Assembly (NCBI GenBank): GCA_910584235.1
Contig: CAJTZD010000057.1
Location: forward strand, 1 to 22,591
Reading direction: 5' to 3'
Source: an uncultured Acetatifactor sp.
GTDB lineage: Bacteria; Bacillota; Clostridia; Lachnospirales; Lachnospiraceae
Length of the DNA: 22,591 bases
Part shown: positions 1 through 7,501 of the stretch, in pieces
How the letters are laid out: each line of letters opens with the position of its first letter
How positions within the stretch are numbered: position 1 is the first letter of the stretch
The notes under the pieces: model-generated
Seen by the model: the letters and a program-made list of their open reading frames with translations, nothing else
Databases searched by the model: none
What the model was told of the DNA's origin: nothing
Position numbers and translations under genes: made by a program

Positions 1-289
1 TATACCGACATATAAGAACTTCTAAAGAGATAATCTAAATTCACCAATAATTTTACAATAATAATTTATCAATAATGCACAGACTTATCAATGTCAAGTA
101 AACATATCTCCATAGGATATGCCTTGTATATGGAAAATGCAAGGGATTGTTAAGCCCCTTAGTAGAAAATACGGATGCATTACAGCCACAAAAAATACAA
201 GACATCACCCTGCACAATTCAATAGACGATACTAAGAAAATGTGTTAAGATTTTTACATACAGGAAATCATCATGTTGGGAGGGAGCTT
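1..289. other. AT-rich intergenic leader
   Basis: No coding frame with a credible start is visible. The stretch is much richer in A and T than the genes that follow. I see no convincing paired -35/-10 boxes and no terminator hairpin. It supplies the ribosome site (GGGAGGGAG, about 278-286) for the nuclease gene. It may be the 5' flank of an accessory element, but no terminal repeat is visible. Confidence 0.5.
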
Positions 290-2032
290 ATGGCAAGGAC
301 AGTCGGCATTGGACATCAGGACTTTGAGACAGTCATTACAAAAGACCTTTTTTATATAGACAAAACCGGCTTCATCAGGGAATGGTGGGAAAACGAGGAC
401 AGCGTGACCCTGATTGCCCGTCCGCGGCGCTTCGGCAAGACACTGAACATGAGTATGGTGGAGAAGTTTTTCTCTATAGATTGTGCGGGGAGAGGAGAGT
501 TGTTCGAAGGCCTTTCCATCTGGCAGGAGGAGAGCTACAGGCTCATCCAGGGGACTTATCCTGTCATCAGCCTTTCTTTTGCCAAAGTGAAAGCAGGGAC
601 ATTTTCGGACACCAGGAGACAGATTTGCCAGATTATTACTGAATTGTATAATAAGAACGATTTTTTGTTGGAAAGCGGCTGTCTGAATGGGAAAGAAAAG
701 GACGACTTCCGCAGGATATCGGCGGAGATGGAAAACTATCTGGCGGCAGGTTCCCTGAACGCCCTGTCGGGCTATCTGTCGCGCTATTATGGCAAAAAGG
801 TCATTATCCTGCTGGACGAGTATGACACGCCGCTGCAGGAAGCCTATGTACACGGCTACTGGGGCGAGATTGTGGAATTTATCCGGAACCTGTTTAATGC
901 CACGTTCAAGACGAATCCCTACCTTGACCGTGCCATCATGACAGGGATTACGAGGGTAAGCAAAGAATCCATATTTTCAGACCTGAACAATCTGACGGTA
1001 GTGACATCTACATCTGAGCAATATGCAGACAGTTTTGGCTTTACGGAAAAAGAAGTATTCACCGCATTGGCTGAATATGGAATGTCGGAGAGGCAGGATG
1101 AGGTGAAGAAGTGGTATGACGGATTCACATTCGGAGAAAAGAGGGACATCTATAATCCATGGTCTATCCTGAATTATCTGAAGACAGGGAAGTTTGGCAC
1201 CTACTGGGCAAATACCAGTGCCAACAGCCTTGCGGGGAAGCTGATTCGGGAGGGCAGCCGGCAGGTAAAGCAGGATTTTGAGAGCCTGATGCAGGGTGAG
1301 ACGATTCGGATGGAGATAGACGAGCAGATTGTATACGACCAGATGAACCGGAAAAAGAATGCCATCTGGAGCCTCCTGCTGGCCAGCGGGTACCTGAAAG
1401 TGGAGGATACGGAATTTTCTGTGGAGACGGGCAGGAACTATTACACCTTGGCGTTGACGAACAGGGAAGTCCGGCTGATGTTCGAGGGCATGGTACGGGA
1501 CTGGTTCGCGGAGGACGACAGCAGCTATAATGATTTCATCAGGGCGCTGTTGCTGGATGATGTAAAGGCGATGAATGTCTATATGAACAGGGTGGCCCTG
1601 CAGAGTTTCAGCTATTTTGATACGGGAAACAGGCCCTCCGGGGAGGAGCCGGAGCGATTCTACCATGGGTTTGCACTGGGGCTGATGGTGGAACTGGCGG
1701 ACAGGTATGTGCTGACATCCAACCGGGAAAGCGGGTTTGGCAGGTATGACGTGATGCTGGAACCCAGGCAGCGTAAGGATGGGGGCCTGATGGGGGATAC
1801 AGTATTAAATAATTGCGGAAAGGATGCAATTATTATTGAATTCAAGGTACAGGATTCGGAGGAGAAGACACTTGCAGATACTGTGGCGGCTGCATTGGAG
1901 CAGATTGACCGCATGCAGTATGCAGCATCTCTGGAGGCAAGGGGAATTCCTGCGGAGAGAATACGGAAGTACGGATTTGCTTTCAGGGGGAAAGAAGTGC
2001 TGATAGGGCGTGAGGAGAGGGAGCCCGGCTGA
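290..2032 (+). CDS. AAA-ATPase-like / PD-(D/E)XK nuclease-like protein (DUF1703 type)
   Basis: A 580-residue protein with the two-part layout of the AAA-ATPase-like plus PDDEXK_9 (DUF1703) family, common in Bacteroidetes and Lachnospiraceae and of unproven function. The N-terminal part (about 10-240) has a family-typical variant P-loop, ARPRRFGKT (43-51), and a Walker B-like strand, VIILLDEYD (171-179), followed by the ITRVSKESIFS segment (220-230). The C-terminal domain has GRYDVMLEP with D487 and IIIEFKV with E517 and K519, as expected for a PD-(D/E)XK active site. ATG 290 is chosen over an in-frame GTG at 242 because GGGAGGGAG lies just upstream and the family sequence starts near here. 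The length looks complete. A partial second copy of the 3' end lies at 2827-3183. A nuclease role is inferred from motifs; the biological role (defence, mobility or other) is unknown. Confidence 0.88.
   Translation: MARTVGIGHQDFETVITKDLFYIDKTGFIREWWENEDSVTLIARPRRFGKTLNMSMVEKFFSIDCAGRGELFEGLSIWQEESYRLIQGTYPVISLSFAKVKAGTFSDTRRQICQIITELYNKNDFLLESGCLNGKEKDDFRRISAEMENYLAAGSLNALSGYLSRYYGKKVIILLDEYDTPLQEAYVHGYWGEIVEFIRNLFNATFKTNPYLDRAIMTGITRVSKESIFSDLNNLTVVTSTSEQYADSFGFTEKEVFTALAEYGMSERQDEVKKWYDGFTFGEKRDIYNPWSILNYLKTGKFGTYWANTSANSLAGKLIREGSRQVKQDFESLMQGETIRMEIDEQIVYDQMNRKKNAIWSLLLASGYLKVEDTEFSVETGRNYYTLALTNREVRLMFEGMVRDWFAEDDSSYNDFIRALLLDDVKAMNVYMNRVALQSFSYFDTGNRPSGEEPERFYHGFALGLMVELADRYVLTSNRESGFGRYDVMLEPRQRKDGGLMGDTVLNNCGKDAIIIEFKVQDSEEKTLADTVAAALEQIDRMQYAASLEARGIPAERIRKYGFAFRGKEVLIGREEREPG
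1637..2008 (+). repeat. Long direct repeat, copy 1 (3' end of the nuclease gene)
   Basis: This part of the AAA/nuclease gene recurs in the same orientation at 2827-3168. The two copies are clearly alike at DNA level. Copy 2 lacks 30 nt, equal to ten codons between the MLEP and AIIIEF motifs. Both copies end at the same point (CTGATAGGG), after which the sequences diverge. This suggests a duplication, or insertion of a related gene followed by decay. Confidence 0.85.
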
Positions 2033-2191
2033 CAAATATCCAAAACCCGATGGAAAAGGCCGGATGGTCTGCCGAATATTCCATGGAAGTGTTGGACGTT
2101 TCCGAAGAAGACAGGAAAGAACTCCAGTTCCTTATGGGATAGGCGCATATTTTAGAAAGCAGGAAAGGCGGATAGGAGGATATAGAACAGC
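2033..2191 (+). other. Spacer with a possible 30-codon ORF
   Basis: Between the nuclease gene and the next ORF, ATG 2050 opens a 30-codon frame ending with TAG at 2140-2142. Its peptide includes SAEYSMEVLDVSEEDRKEL and looks like the helical end of a real protein, but I cannot assign a family and there is no clear ribosome site. It could be a remnant of a gene once joined here. AGGAGG at 2174-2179 serves the next ORF. Confidence 0.3.
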
Positions 2192-2557
2192 ATGGAGAGA
2201 AAACAGAGTGTGGAAGACAGAGTAAGGGAATGGTTAAACGAGAACGGATATGATTATGAGGTGAGGACTTACCAGCTGGGGGAGGCACCAGAGAACCGTG
2301 TGTCGGGGGATAAGGAAACCATATCTGTCCCATCTTCGGTAGAAGTTGTGGATGCATTCATGAAACAGTTTGTGGAATCCTTTGAAAAGGCACATGAGAT
2401 TACAGTCCTTAAGGAAAGCAGTAGATTTGGCCGGGCAGAAGGCGGAACATTGGGAGTCATCAAAAACCTCCGAAAAACAAAGTTCCGGAAGCAAAAACAA
2501 GATATAGCGATTACACTGTTGACCAATACTATATATTGTACTAAGATGTATCTGTGA
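2192..2557 (+). CDS. Hypothetical protein, 121 aa
   Basis: I do not recognise this product. The frame begins at ATG 2192, 12 nt after AGGAGG (2174-2179). It encodes a charged, probably cytoplasmic protein: an N-terminal helix (SVEDRVREWLNENGYDYEV), a central acidic part and a basic stretch (LRKTKFRKQKQD, about 93-104), then a hydrophobic, cysteine-containing end that reads like a frame running into unrelated DNA. No signal peptide or membrane span is apparent. Its place between an accessory nuclease gene and gene fragments, and the abrupt change near residue 105, suggest a truncated or decaying gene. It may also be a small intact accessory gene. Confidence 0.4.
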   Translation: MERKQSVEDRVREWLNENGYDYEVRTYQLGEAPENRVSGDKETISVPSSVEVVDAFMKQFVESFEKAHEITVLKESSRFGRAEGGTLGVIKNLRKTKFRKQKQDIAITLLTNTIYCTKMYL

Positions 2558-2826
2558 TTGATTTTTGTGCGTATCCTGGATGGCGCGGCATCCGGACAGC
2601 GGCCTAAAGCTGTATTGCACACGCTGTTAAGTTTGTATGTATGCGGGAGCGGCATATCTATGCGCTGTGGGAAATGCCCTGCCGTCTTCAGTAGCTACAG
2701 ACTGGGAATACCAGAATAGGGCGAAGTTTAAGAAAGTTTGGCAGCTCCTTAAAACTCCCAATCTCCCTTCTTTTATTTAAAGTTTTTATACGAGGAGGCA
2801 CATTATGAACAGCACAGCGTTAACTT
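2558..2826. other. Non-coding spacer ending in an orphan RBS and start codon
   Basis: I find no recognisable gene here. Near its right end, GAGGAGG (about 2792-2798) stands 6 nt before ATG 2805, a good translation start. The frame it opens is out of phase with the nuclease-like sequence that follows and ends within about 40 codons. This looks like the 5' end of a lost gene joined to the nuclease fragment. Confidence 0.4.
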
Positions 2827-3183
2827 TCCGGGGAGGGGCCGGAGCGTTTCTGCCATGGGTTTGTGTTTGGGCTGATGGTGGAGCTGGCGGACAGGTATGT
2901 GCTGACATCAAACCGTGAAAGTGGGTTCGGCAGATATGATGTGATGCTGGAGCCCGGACAGAAATGCGGGAGCCTGACGGGGGATGCGATTATTATTGAA
3001 TTTAAGGTGCAGGATTCGGACGGGAAGAACCTTGCGGATACTGTGGCGGTAGCGCTGGAGCAGATTGAACGCATGCAGTATGCGGCATCCCTGGAGGCAA
3101 GAGGGATTCCCGCAGAGAGAATCCGGAAGTACGGTTTCGCCTTCCGGGGGAAAGAGGTGCTGATAGGGGCGCACACAGCCTAA
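2827..3183 (+). pseudogene. 3' fragment of a second AAA/PD-(D/E)XK (DUF1703) gene
   Basis: This is a 118-codon C-terminal piece of a paralogue of the gene at 290-2032. It keeps the nuclease core: GFGRYDVMLEP and AIIIEFKVQDS, so the D and ExK residues remain. The ATPase half is absent, and a stop (TAA 2821-2823) lies directly upstream in frame. Ten residues between the two motifs are missing relative to the intact copy. The only in-frame start is a GTG at 2863 without a convincing ribosome site, so it is probably not made as a functional protein. Its TAA (3181-3183) overlaps the stop codon of the DUF5131 remnant on the other strand. Confidence 0.82.
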
Positions 3184-3429
3184 AAGTCGATATTGGCTTT
3201 TCTTGCCTGGCTGCATAGGTCACGGACATTCAAGGTATAGGCTTTTCCGTCCTTTACAAAGTGTGTTCCGCATTGCCGGAACTCGGCTGTCAGCCTCCGC
3301 AATCAGGTAATCGGTGGAAAAGCAGAGAAACACGTTCTGCCCCGGCTTCGTCCTGTATGCTCCGGAGCTGTCTATGGCGACTGGGGCGGGCGGCGCTGCT
3401 TCTGCCGCCCTGCCGGATGGGACGCATTG
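3180..3429 (-). pseudogene. Internally deleted DUF5131 (phage Gp37/Gp68-like) remnant
   Basis: Read on the minus strand, the last 35 codons (3287 to stop TAG at 3182-3180) give FRQCGTHFVKDGKAYTL and then RDLCSQARKANIDF, which I recognise from memory as the C-terminal signature of DUF5131 proteins. Just upstream, in a different frame, 3429-3285 encodes GQNVFLCFSTDYLIAEAD, which resembles the CFTSDFF-EDAD segment of the same family's N-terminal half. The roughly 130 or more residues normally between them are missing and the frames do not join, so the gene is dead. No start codon or promoter remains. DUF5131 is often phage- or island-associated, which fits the accessory character of this stretch. 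The assignment rests on remembered motifs and needs a profile search. Confidence 0.6.
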
Positions 3430-3476
3430 TCAGCATGATATGGCTGTGGGGAAATAGACGGTCCTGTCCCTTTCGC

Positions 3477-5474
3477 CTAATTCATCTGCCGTACAATTCT
3501 GTAATAAGCCATGGAAGTCCGCTTATAACTGAAGCTGTAAATAAGAGCGAATACCAGGCAGCCTGCCAAGGTGCAGCCGATCAACAGCGCCGACTCGAAG
3601 AAGCCGATGGCGCCTAGGAGCATATATACCATGCGCATGCCCACTGCGGTATGGAGAAAAGCCCCTGCCAGCGGCAGTCCGAATACCATGCTGATCTGTG
3701 TCCGAATAGTGCGCTTAATCTCCACGTCGCTCATCCCCACCTGCTGCATGACCTCGAAATTTTTCTGATCCTCAAAGCCTTCCGTGAGCTGCTTATAGTA
3801 CATGATGATCAGCAGGCAGATCAGGAAAATGATGCCGAAGAAGATGCCTATAAACAACAGACCGCCGTACATGCTCTGTTGGTCGGCCATTGTGGCCCTG
3901 TGGTCGCTGTACCCGGCGAAGCCCGGCATCGTATTCATGCGCTGGCTTAACTGCGCGGAGAACGCGTCGATATCTTCATCATCCCCCTGAGGATTAAAGC
4001 CATAGAAATAAGTGTGGGACTTTGTACTGTCTGCCTGAAATACCTGGCACACCTTTTCCGCCTCCTCTGCGTCGGAGAATACTACTACATAGGAGCTGTC
4101 AAAGGCGCTGTTCGGCGTCTTTCTGCTGATACCGCATTCATAGAGTTCCTCTTTTACCCGGTATTCCAATGTCTGGAAAAGGATAGTGTCTTCAGCAAAA
4201 TCCGGGCCGCTGCTGTAGATAAGGACTTCATCCGGGGCCAGGCTGACGGAAGTCCCGGACATCAATTCATACTCATCCCGGGTCATCAGGAGCAGGAATT
4301 CCATATCTGTATACATATTGCCCGAGCCGTCCCAGAACAGGAAAGAATTCCCATCCTTTAAGGTACTCACCTCAATGCTGTCAAAGAGGAATTCATCCTC
4401 CAGGGTCACATGATTCTCTTCCGCCAGGGCCGCCACATCCTGCAGCAGTGCAGGTGCATCCGTAGCTGCATTTCCGAAACAGGTGATCTCGAATACCCGC
4501 CGGAAGTTGGAGCTTACGATGGTGTCCATATCCAGATAGACCACCACCGTGCACACGGCCGTAATGATGACCATGGTGGAGAAGACGCAGATATTGGACA
4601 GGCTTGCGGCATTTTTCTTCATGCGGTAGAGCATGCCGGAGACAGTGACGAAATGTTCCGGGCGGTAGTAGAATTTCTTTCTTTTTTTTAGGAAGCGCAG
4701 GACTGCGATGCTGCCGGAGGTGAATAGGAAATAGGTGCCTGCAATCACCAGGAAAACGGCCAGGAAGAAATCCGTGAAGACAGTGCTGTCCAGTCGGGAA
4801 GAGATAGCGATGTGATAGCCGGCCGCCAGTGTGCAGGTGCCCAAGATACTCAAAGGCAGAATATGCCTGGGCTCTTTTTCGCCTTTCCTGGAATCGCCCA
4901 TAAGCTCCAGGGGGTTAGCCTTGCCTACCTGAATCAGGTTTACCGTAAGGTTCAGCGCGGTGATAAACGCGTAGAACAGCAGACTCTCGGTGACGGCGGC
5001 AGGGCTTACCGTAAATGTTACGTTTACCTGCATCTTGGCCAGATTCAGCAGCAGCAGGAAGATCAGCTTGGAGAACACCAGCCCCAGGATGATGGCGCCT
5101 GCCATGACGCAAAAATAGATGATCAGGCTTTCCCAGAACATCATGATACCGATATGCTTTTTTTCCAGCCCCAGTATGCTGTACAGCCCCAGCTCTTTCT
5201 TACGCCTTTTGATCAGGAAGCTGTTGGTGTAGTATAGAAAAGGCACCATGATGAGCCCTAGCAGGACAAAGCCGATGGTGACCAGGATCAGGGTATATGC
5301 GCCCTTGGGCAGATGATACATGATATCGTTTTTCAGGATCAGGTCAAAGACAAAGTAGGTGAACATGGCAAAAATACTCACACCTATGTAGGGCAGGTAG
5401 GTGGAAGCATTTTTGCGGATATTGGAGACTGCCATCCTGGGCAGCAGTGAGATATATCTCTTATTAGACATCAT
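3477..5474 (-). CDS. BceB-type ABC transporter permease (FtsX family)
   Basis: A 665-residue membrane protein of the BceB/VraG type, the permease of peptide-antibiotic detoxification modules. Hydrophobic segments near 26-46, 59-82, 113-144, 163-182, 205-222, 233-257 and 298-316 are followed by a large extracytoplasmic domain (about 318-545), then spans near 549-569 and two or three more to the C terminus. This is the ten-span BceB layout with the big loop between spans 7 and 8. KRRKKELGLYSILGLEKKHI (89-108) is the FtsX-type cytoplasmic coupling segment. ATG 5474 follows GGAG with 7-nt spacing; a second ATG follows immediately. The kinase and regulator genes lie upstream on the same strand, but no BceA ATPase gene lies between or downstream. 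BceB-type permeases also act as the sensor for their kinase, so regulation by the neighbouring pair is likely. Confidence 0.9.
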   Translation of the reverse strand: MMSNKRYISLLPRMAVSNIRKNASTYLPYIGVSIFAMFTYFVFDLILKNDIMYHLPKGAYTLILVTIGFVLLGLIMVPFLYYTNSFLIKRRKKELGLYSILGLEKKHIGIMMFWESLIIYFCVMAGAIILGLVFSKLIFLLLLNLAKMQVNVTFTVSPAAVTESLLFYAFITALNLTVNLIQVGKANPLELMGDSRKGEKEPRHILPLSILGTCTLAAGYHIAISSRLDSTVFTDFFLAVFLVIAGTYFLFTSGSIAVLRFLKKRKKFYYRPEHFVTVSGMLYRMKKNAASLSNICVFSTMVIITAVCTVVVYLDMDTIVSSNFRRVFEITCFGNAATDAPALLQDVAALAEENHVTLEDEFLFDSIEVSTLKDGNSFLFWDGSGNMYTDMEFLLLMTRDEYELMSGTSVSLAPDEVLIYSSGPDFAEDTILFQTLEYRVKEELYECGISRKTPNSAFDSSYVVVFSDAEEAEKVCQVFQADSTKSHTYFYGFNPQGDDEDIDAFSAQLSQRMNTMPGFAGYSDHRATMADQQSMYGGLLFIGIFFGIIFLICLLIIMYYKQLTEGFEDQKNFEVMQQVGMSDVEIKRTIRTQISMVFGLPLAGAFLHTAVGMRMVYMLLGAIGFFESALLIGCTLAGCLVFALIYSFSYKRTSMAYYRIVRQMN

Positions 5475-5512
5475 TTTATGTCTCCTTCCTTGTTATTTGT
5501 AATCACAAGCTA

Positions 5513-5541
5513 AGGATACAAAAAAAGGAAATGGAATGCCA
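5513..5541 (-). promoter_or_regulatory. Possible activator-dependent promoter of the permease gene
   Basis: On the minus strand, TATCCT (5518-5513) resembles a -10 box but has only a poor -35 (GGCATT, about 5541-5536) ahead of it. The 9-bp direct repeats at 5551-5580 sit directly upstream of that -35. This is the arrangement expected when an OmpR-type regulator activates a weak promoter. The assignment is an inference from layout. Confidence 0.3.
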
Positions 5542-5565
5542 TCGAACATCCTTACATTTCCTTTT
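5523..5565 (-). terminator. Hairpin with U-run after the kinase gene
   Basis: A perfect 11-bp inverted repeat (5523-5533 with 5555-5565, 21-nt loop) is followed on the minus strand by a T-run. It could end the regulator-kinase transcript before the permease gene. The stem is AT-rich and the loop long, so it would be weak. It also overlaps the direct repeats and the possible permease promoter, so its role is uncertain. Confidence 0.4.
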
Positions 5566-5580
5566 GCCAATCTTACATTT
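5551..5580 (-). promoter_or_regulatory. Candidate response-regulator site: 9-bp direct repeats, 21-bp period
   Basis: CTTACATTT occurs at 5551-5559 and again at 5572-5580 (AAATGTAAG on the minus strand). A 21-bp period puts both copies on the same face of the helix, two turns apart, as OmpR-family regulators often bind. The site lies between the kinase stop and the permease start and is probably bound by the regulator encoded at 6647-7348. This is inferred from spacing and position. Confidence 0.45.
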
Positions 5581-5588
5581 TTGCAAGC

Positions 5589-6650
5589 TTAAGACTTAGG
5601 GCTTCTCCTGGCGCTTGGAATCCCGAGAGTGATTGCGGTGCCCTGGCCCTGACTGCTCTCCGCCCGGACCGTCACGTTCAGATGGGTAAAAATCTGGCGG
5701 CAGAGATAGAGTCCGATGCCTGTGGACTTTTTCTCCAGTCTTCCATTGTATCCGGTGAAGCCTTTCTCGAAGATACGGGGCAGATCCTCCGGACGGATGC
5801 CTATTCCGGTATCCTCCATAACCAGATATACCCTTTCTCCCTCCTCCCGGGACCGAAAGGAAATGCCGCCCTTTACTGTGTACTTGATGCTGTTGGAGAG
5901 GAGCTGTTCCAGGCAGAAGACGAACCATTTTTCGTCCGTGAGAATCTGCCGCTCCATGTCCGGCAGATCCAGATGCAGGGATTTGTTGATAAAAGACAGG
6001 GAGTATTTTCGGACGGCTTGCTTTAACAGATCGCAAAGGCTGTAACTTTGCAGCACCAGATCTGCGGAGATGCTCTCCAGGCGCTGGAAAGTCAGTACCA
6101 TTTCCGCATACTGCTCTACCTGTAATAATTTTTCACGCAATAAAAAGAGGTCTTTCTCCTGCAGCCCCGGCTTGTCCAACAGGAGCTTTATGGCCAGGAT
6201 GGGGGTCTTAATCTGGTGGGTCCACATCAAATAATAATCCCCGCGCTCAGCGTTCTTTTCTTCCCACTGCTGTTTCTCTTTCTCCTGCGCTTCGCACACA
6301 AGAGCCAAAAACGCCTGCTGCGCCATGTCGTAATCCTGCGCGGCCTCAATCTCTCCCTCGGCTTCCTGAAGCTGTCCGGAACGGTCTTTTGGGAAAAGCA
6401 GCTCCCCCGAATGGGTAAAGTGATGATAGGCCATTTCCAGCTGGCGGCTTTTCTTCACATATCGAAAGCCCTCCCCGGCAAGGACTATGAGCCAGACTGT
6501 GGCTGTCAAAAGAGCGGCATATAGAAGTTTTTCCATGTTTTCGATATGATACAGGCTTCCCACGGAGACGAAAAAGAGAACGGTTACCATATACAAAAAC
6601 AGAGTGGTTCTTTTTTCTTTCAGATAGCGCAGAAATAGTCTCATCGTCAT
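5589..6650 (-). CDS. Intramembrane-sensing histidine kinase (BceS type)
   Basis: A 353-residue sensor kinase with two close N-terminal membrane helices (about 15-32 and 41-58) joined by a loop of only about 8-10 residues. There is thus no extracellular sensing domain, the hallmark of BceS-type kinases that read the state of their partner transporter. The phosphoacceptor is H145 in WTHQIKTP (143-150). The ATPase domain shows the N box LLSNSIKY (250-257), G1 DTGIGI (280-285), the F box FEKGF (294-298) and G2 GIGLYL (311-316). The gene starts at ATG 6650, whose ATGA overlaps the regulator stop, so the two are translationally coupled. The BceB-type permease lies 114 bp downstream. Confidence 0.93.
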   Translation of the reverse strand: MTMRLFLRYLKEKRTTLFLYMVTVLFFVSVGSLYHIENMEKLLYAALLTATVWLIVLAGEGFRYVKKSRQLEMAYHHFTHSGELLFPKDRSGQLQEAEGEIEAAQDYDMAQQAFLALVCEAQEKEKQQWEEKNAERGDYYLMWTHQIKTPILAIKLLLDKPGLQEKDLFLLREKLLQVEQYAEMVLTFQRLESISADLVLQSYSLCDLLKQAVRKYSLSFINKSLHLDLPDMERQILTDEKWFVFCLEQLLSNSIKYTVKGGISFRSREEGERVYLVMEDTGIGIRPEDLPRIFEKGFTGYNGRLEKKSTGIGLYLCRQIFTHLNVTVRAESSQGQGTAITLGIPSARRSPKS

Positions 6651-7348
6651 TCTCCAATCTGATAGCCCAAGCCTTTTTTGGTCTGAATGGGCAGGTCTGC
6701 GCCGGCGCTCTCCAGCTTTTTGCGCAGTCTTGTCATGTTTACGGTGAGGGTGTTTTCGTCTACAAAGCAGTCGTTATCCCAGAGCCTCTTCATGATGGAC
6801 TCTCTGGACACGGTCTGTCCCGCATTTTCGAACAAAAGTTGCAGAATCCTGAATTCGTTTTTGGTCAATTCCACCTTTTCCCCCTTTACCAGAAGAGAGG
6901 CATCCGTCAGGTCCAAGATCAGACCGTGACATTCCATAATGCTGGTGGATTCCCGGAAAGCATAGGTGCGCCGCAGCAAGGCCTGGACCTTGGCGGCGAG
7001 GATTTCGGGCTCAAAAGGTTTGGCCAGAAAATCATCCCCGCCCATGTTCACGGCCATAATAATGTTCATATTGTCGCCTGCGGAGGAGACAAAGATAATG
7101 GGAACCTTTGAAATCTGCCGGATTTGGGCGCACCAGTAGTAGCCGTTGTAAAAGGGGAGGCCGATGTCCATCAGCACCAGGTGGGGAGAGCATGCGGCAA
7201 ATGTCTTGACGATATTGCTGAAGTCCTCTGCGCAGATAACGTTATAGCCCCATTTCTCCAGATGGCGTTTCATGCCCGCGGCAATTACCGCATCGTCCTC
7301 CACCAGCAGCAGTCTGTAGCTTGTGTGATTCCCGATTCCTGTGTCCAT
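6647..7348 (-). CDS. OmpR-family response regulator (BceR type)
   Basis: A 233-residue regulator: receiver domain (about 11-125) with acidic pocket EDD (17-19), phosphoacceptor D61 in LMDIGLP, S89 and K110 in LAKPF. A C-terminal winged helix follows (about 140-233, with LTKNEFRILQLL and the closing KGLGYQI). ATG 7348 is chosen because AAGGAG stands 9 nt upstream and the receiver begins about 10 residues later; a longer upstream frame exists but would run through the leader hairpin. It pairs with the overlapping kinase gene and probably controls the BceB-type permease. A clear promoter lies at 7435-7463. The DNA-binding wing sequence matches BceR-like regulators of Clostridia, as far as I can judge by eye. 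Confidence 0.93.
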   Translation of the reverse strand: MDTGIGNHTSYRLLLVEDDAVIAAGMKRHLEKWGYNVICAEDFSNIVKTFAACSPHLVLMDIGLPFYNGYYWCAQIRQISKVPIIFVSSAGDNMNIIMAVNMGGDDFLAKPFEPEILAAKVQALLRRTYAFRESTSIMECHGLILDLTDASLLVKGEKVELTKNEFRILQLLFENAGQTVSRESIMKRLWDNDCFVDENTLTVNMTRLRKKLESAGADLPIQTKKGLGYQIGE

Positions 7349-7397
7349 GATTCCGAGCTCCTTTTTGGCCGTTTCGCACGGCGTGTCCAAGTGCTGC

Positions 7398-7423
7398 AAT
7401 AGAATCCAAGGGAGGATTCTATT
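7398..7423 (-). promoter_or_regulatory. Perfect 10-bp hairpin at the 5' end of the regulator transcript
   Basis: AATAGAATCC (7398-7407) and GGATTCTATT (7414-7423) are exact inverted repeats with a 6-nt loop. With the promoter at 7435-7463, transcription would start near 7428, so the hairpin would form at or a few bases from the 5' end of the mRNA, about 50 nt ahead of the start codon. No U-run follows, so it is not a terminator. It may stabilise the 5' end or be an operator. Confidence 0.5.
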
Positions 7424-7434
7424 ATCCAAAGGCC

Positions 7435-7463
7435 ATTATAACGTTTTTCTGTGATTTGCGCAA
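7435..7463 (-). promoter_or_regulatory. Promoter of the response regulator gene
   Basis: On the minus strand, -35 TTGCGC (7463-7458), a 17-nt spacer and a perfect -10 TATAAT (7440-7435). The start of transcription would be near 7428, giving a leader of about 80 nt. Confidence 0.75.
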
Positions 7464-7501
7464 TAGGTTTACAAAATACCGGACCCCCATGGCGCTGGCA
7501 G

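Noticed and set aside
2863..3183. The nuclease fragment as a stand-alone small nuclease gene
   Set aside because: Only a GTG start without a good ribosome site exists, and the frame starts in mid-domain relative to the intact copy. Treated as a pseudogene, with the alternative noted.
1..3476. An insertion sequence or integrative element
   Set aside because: No transposase, integrase, terminal inverted repeat or target duplication could be found; only gene fragments suggest past mobility.
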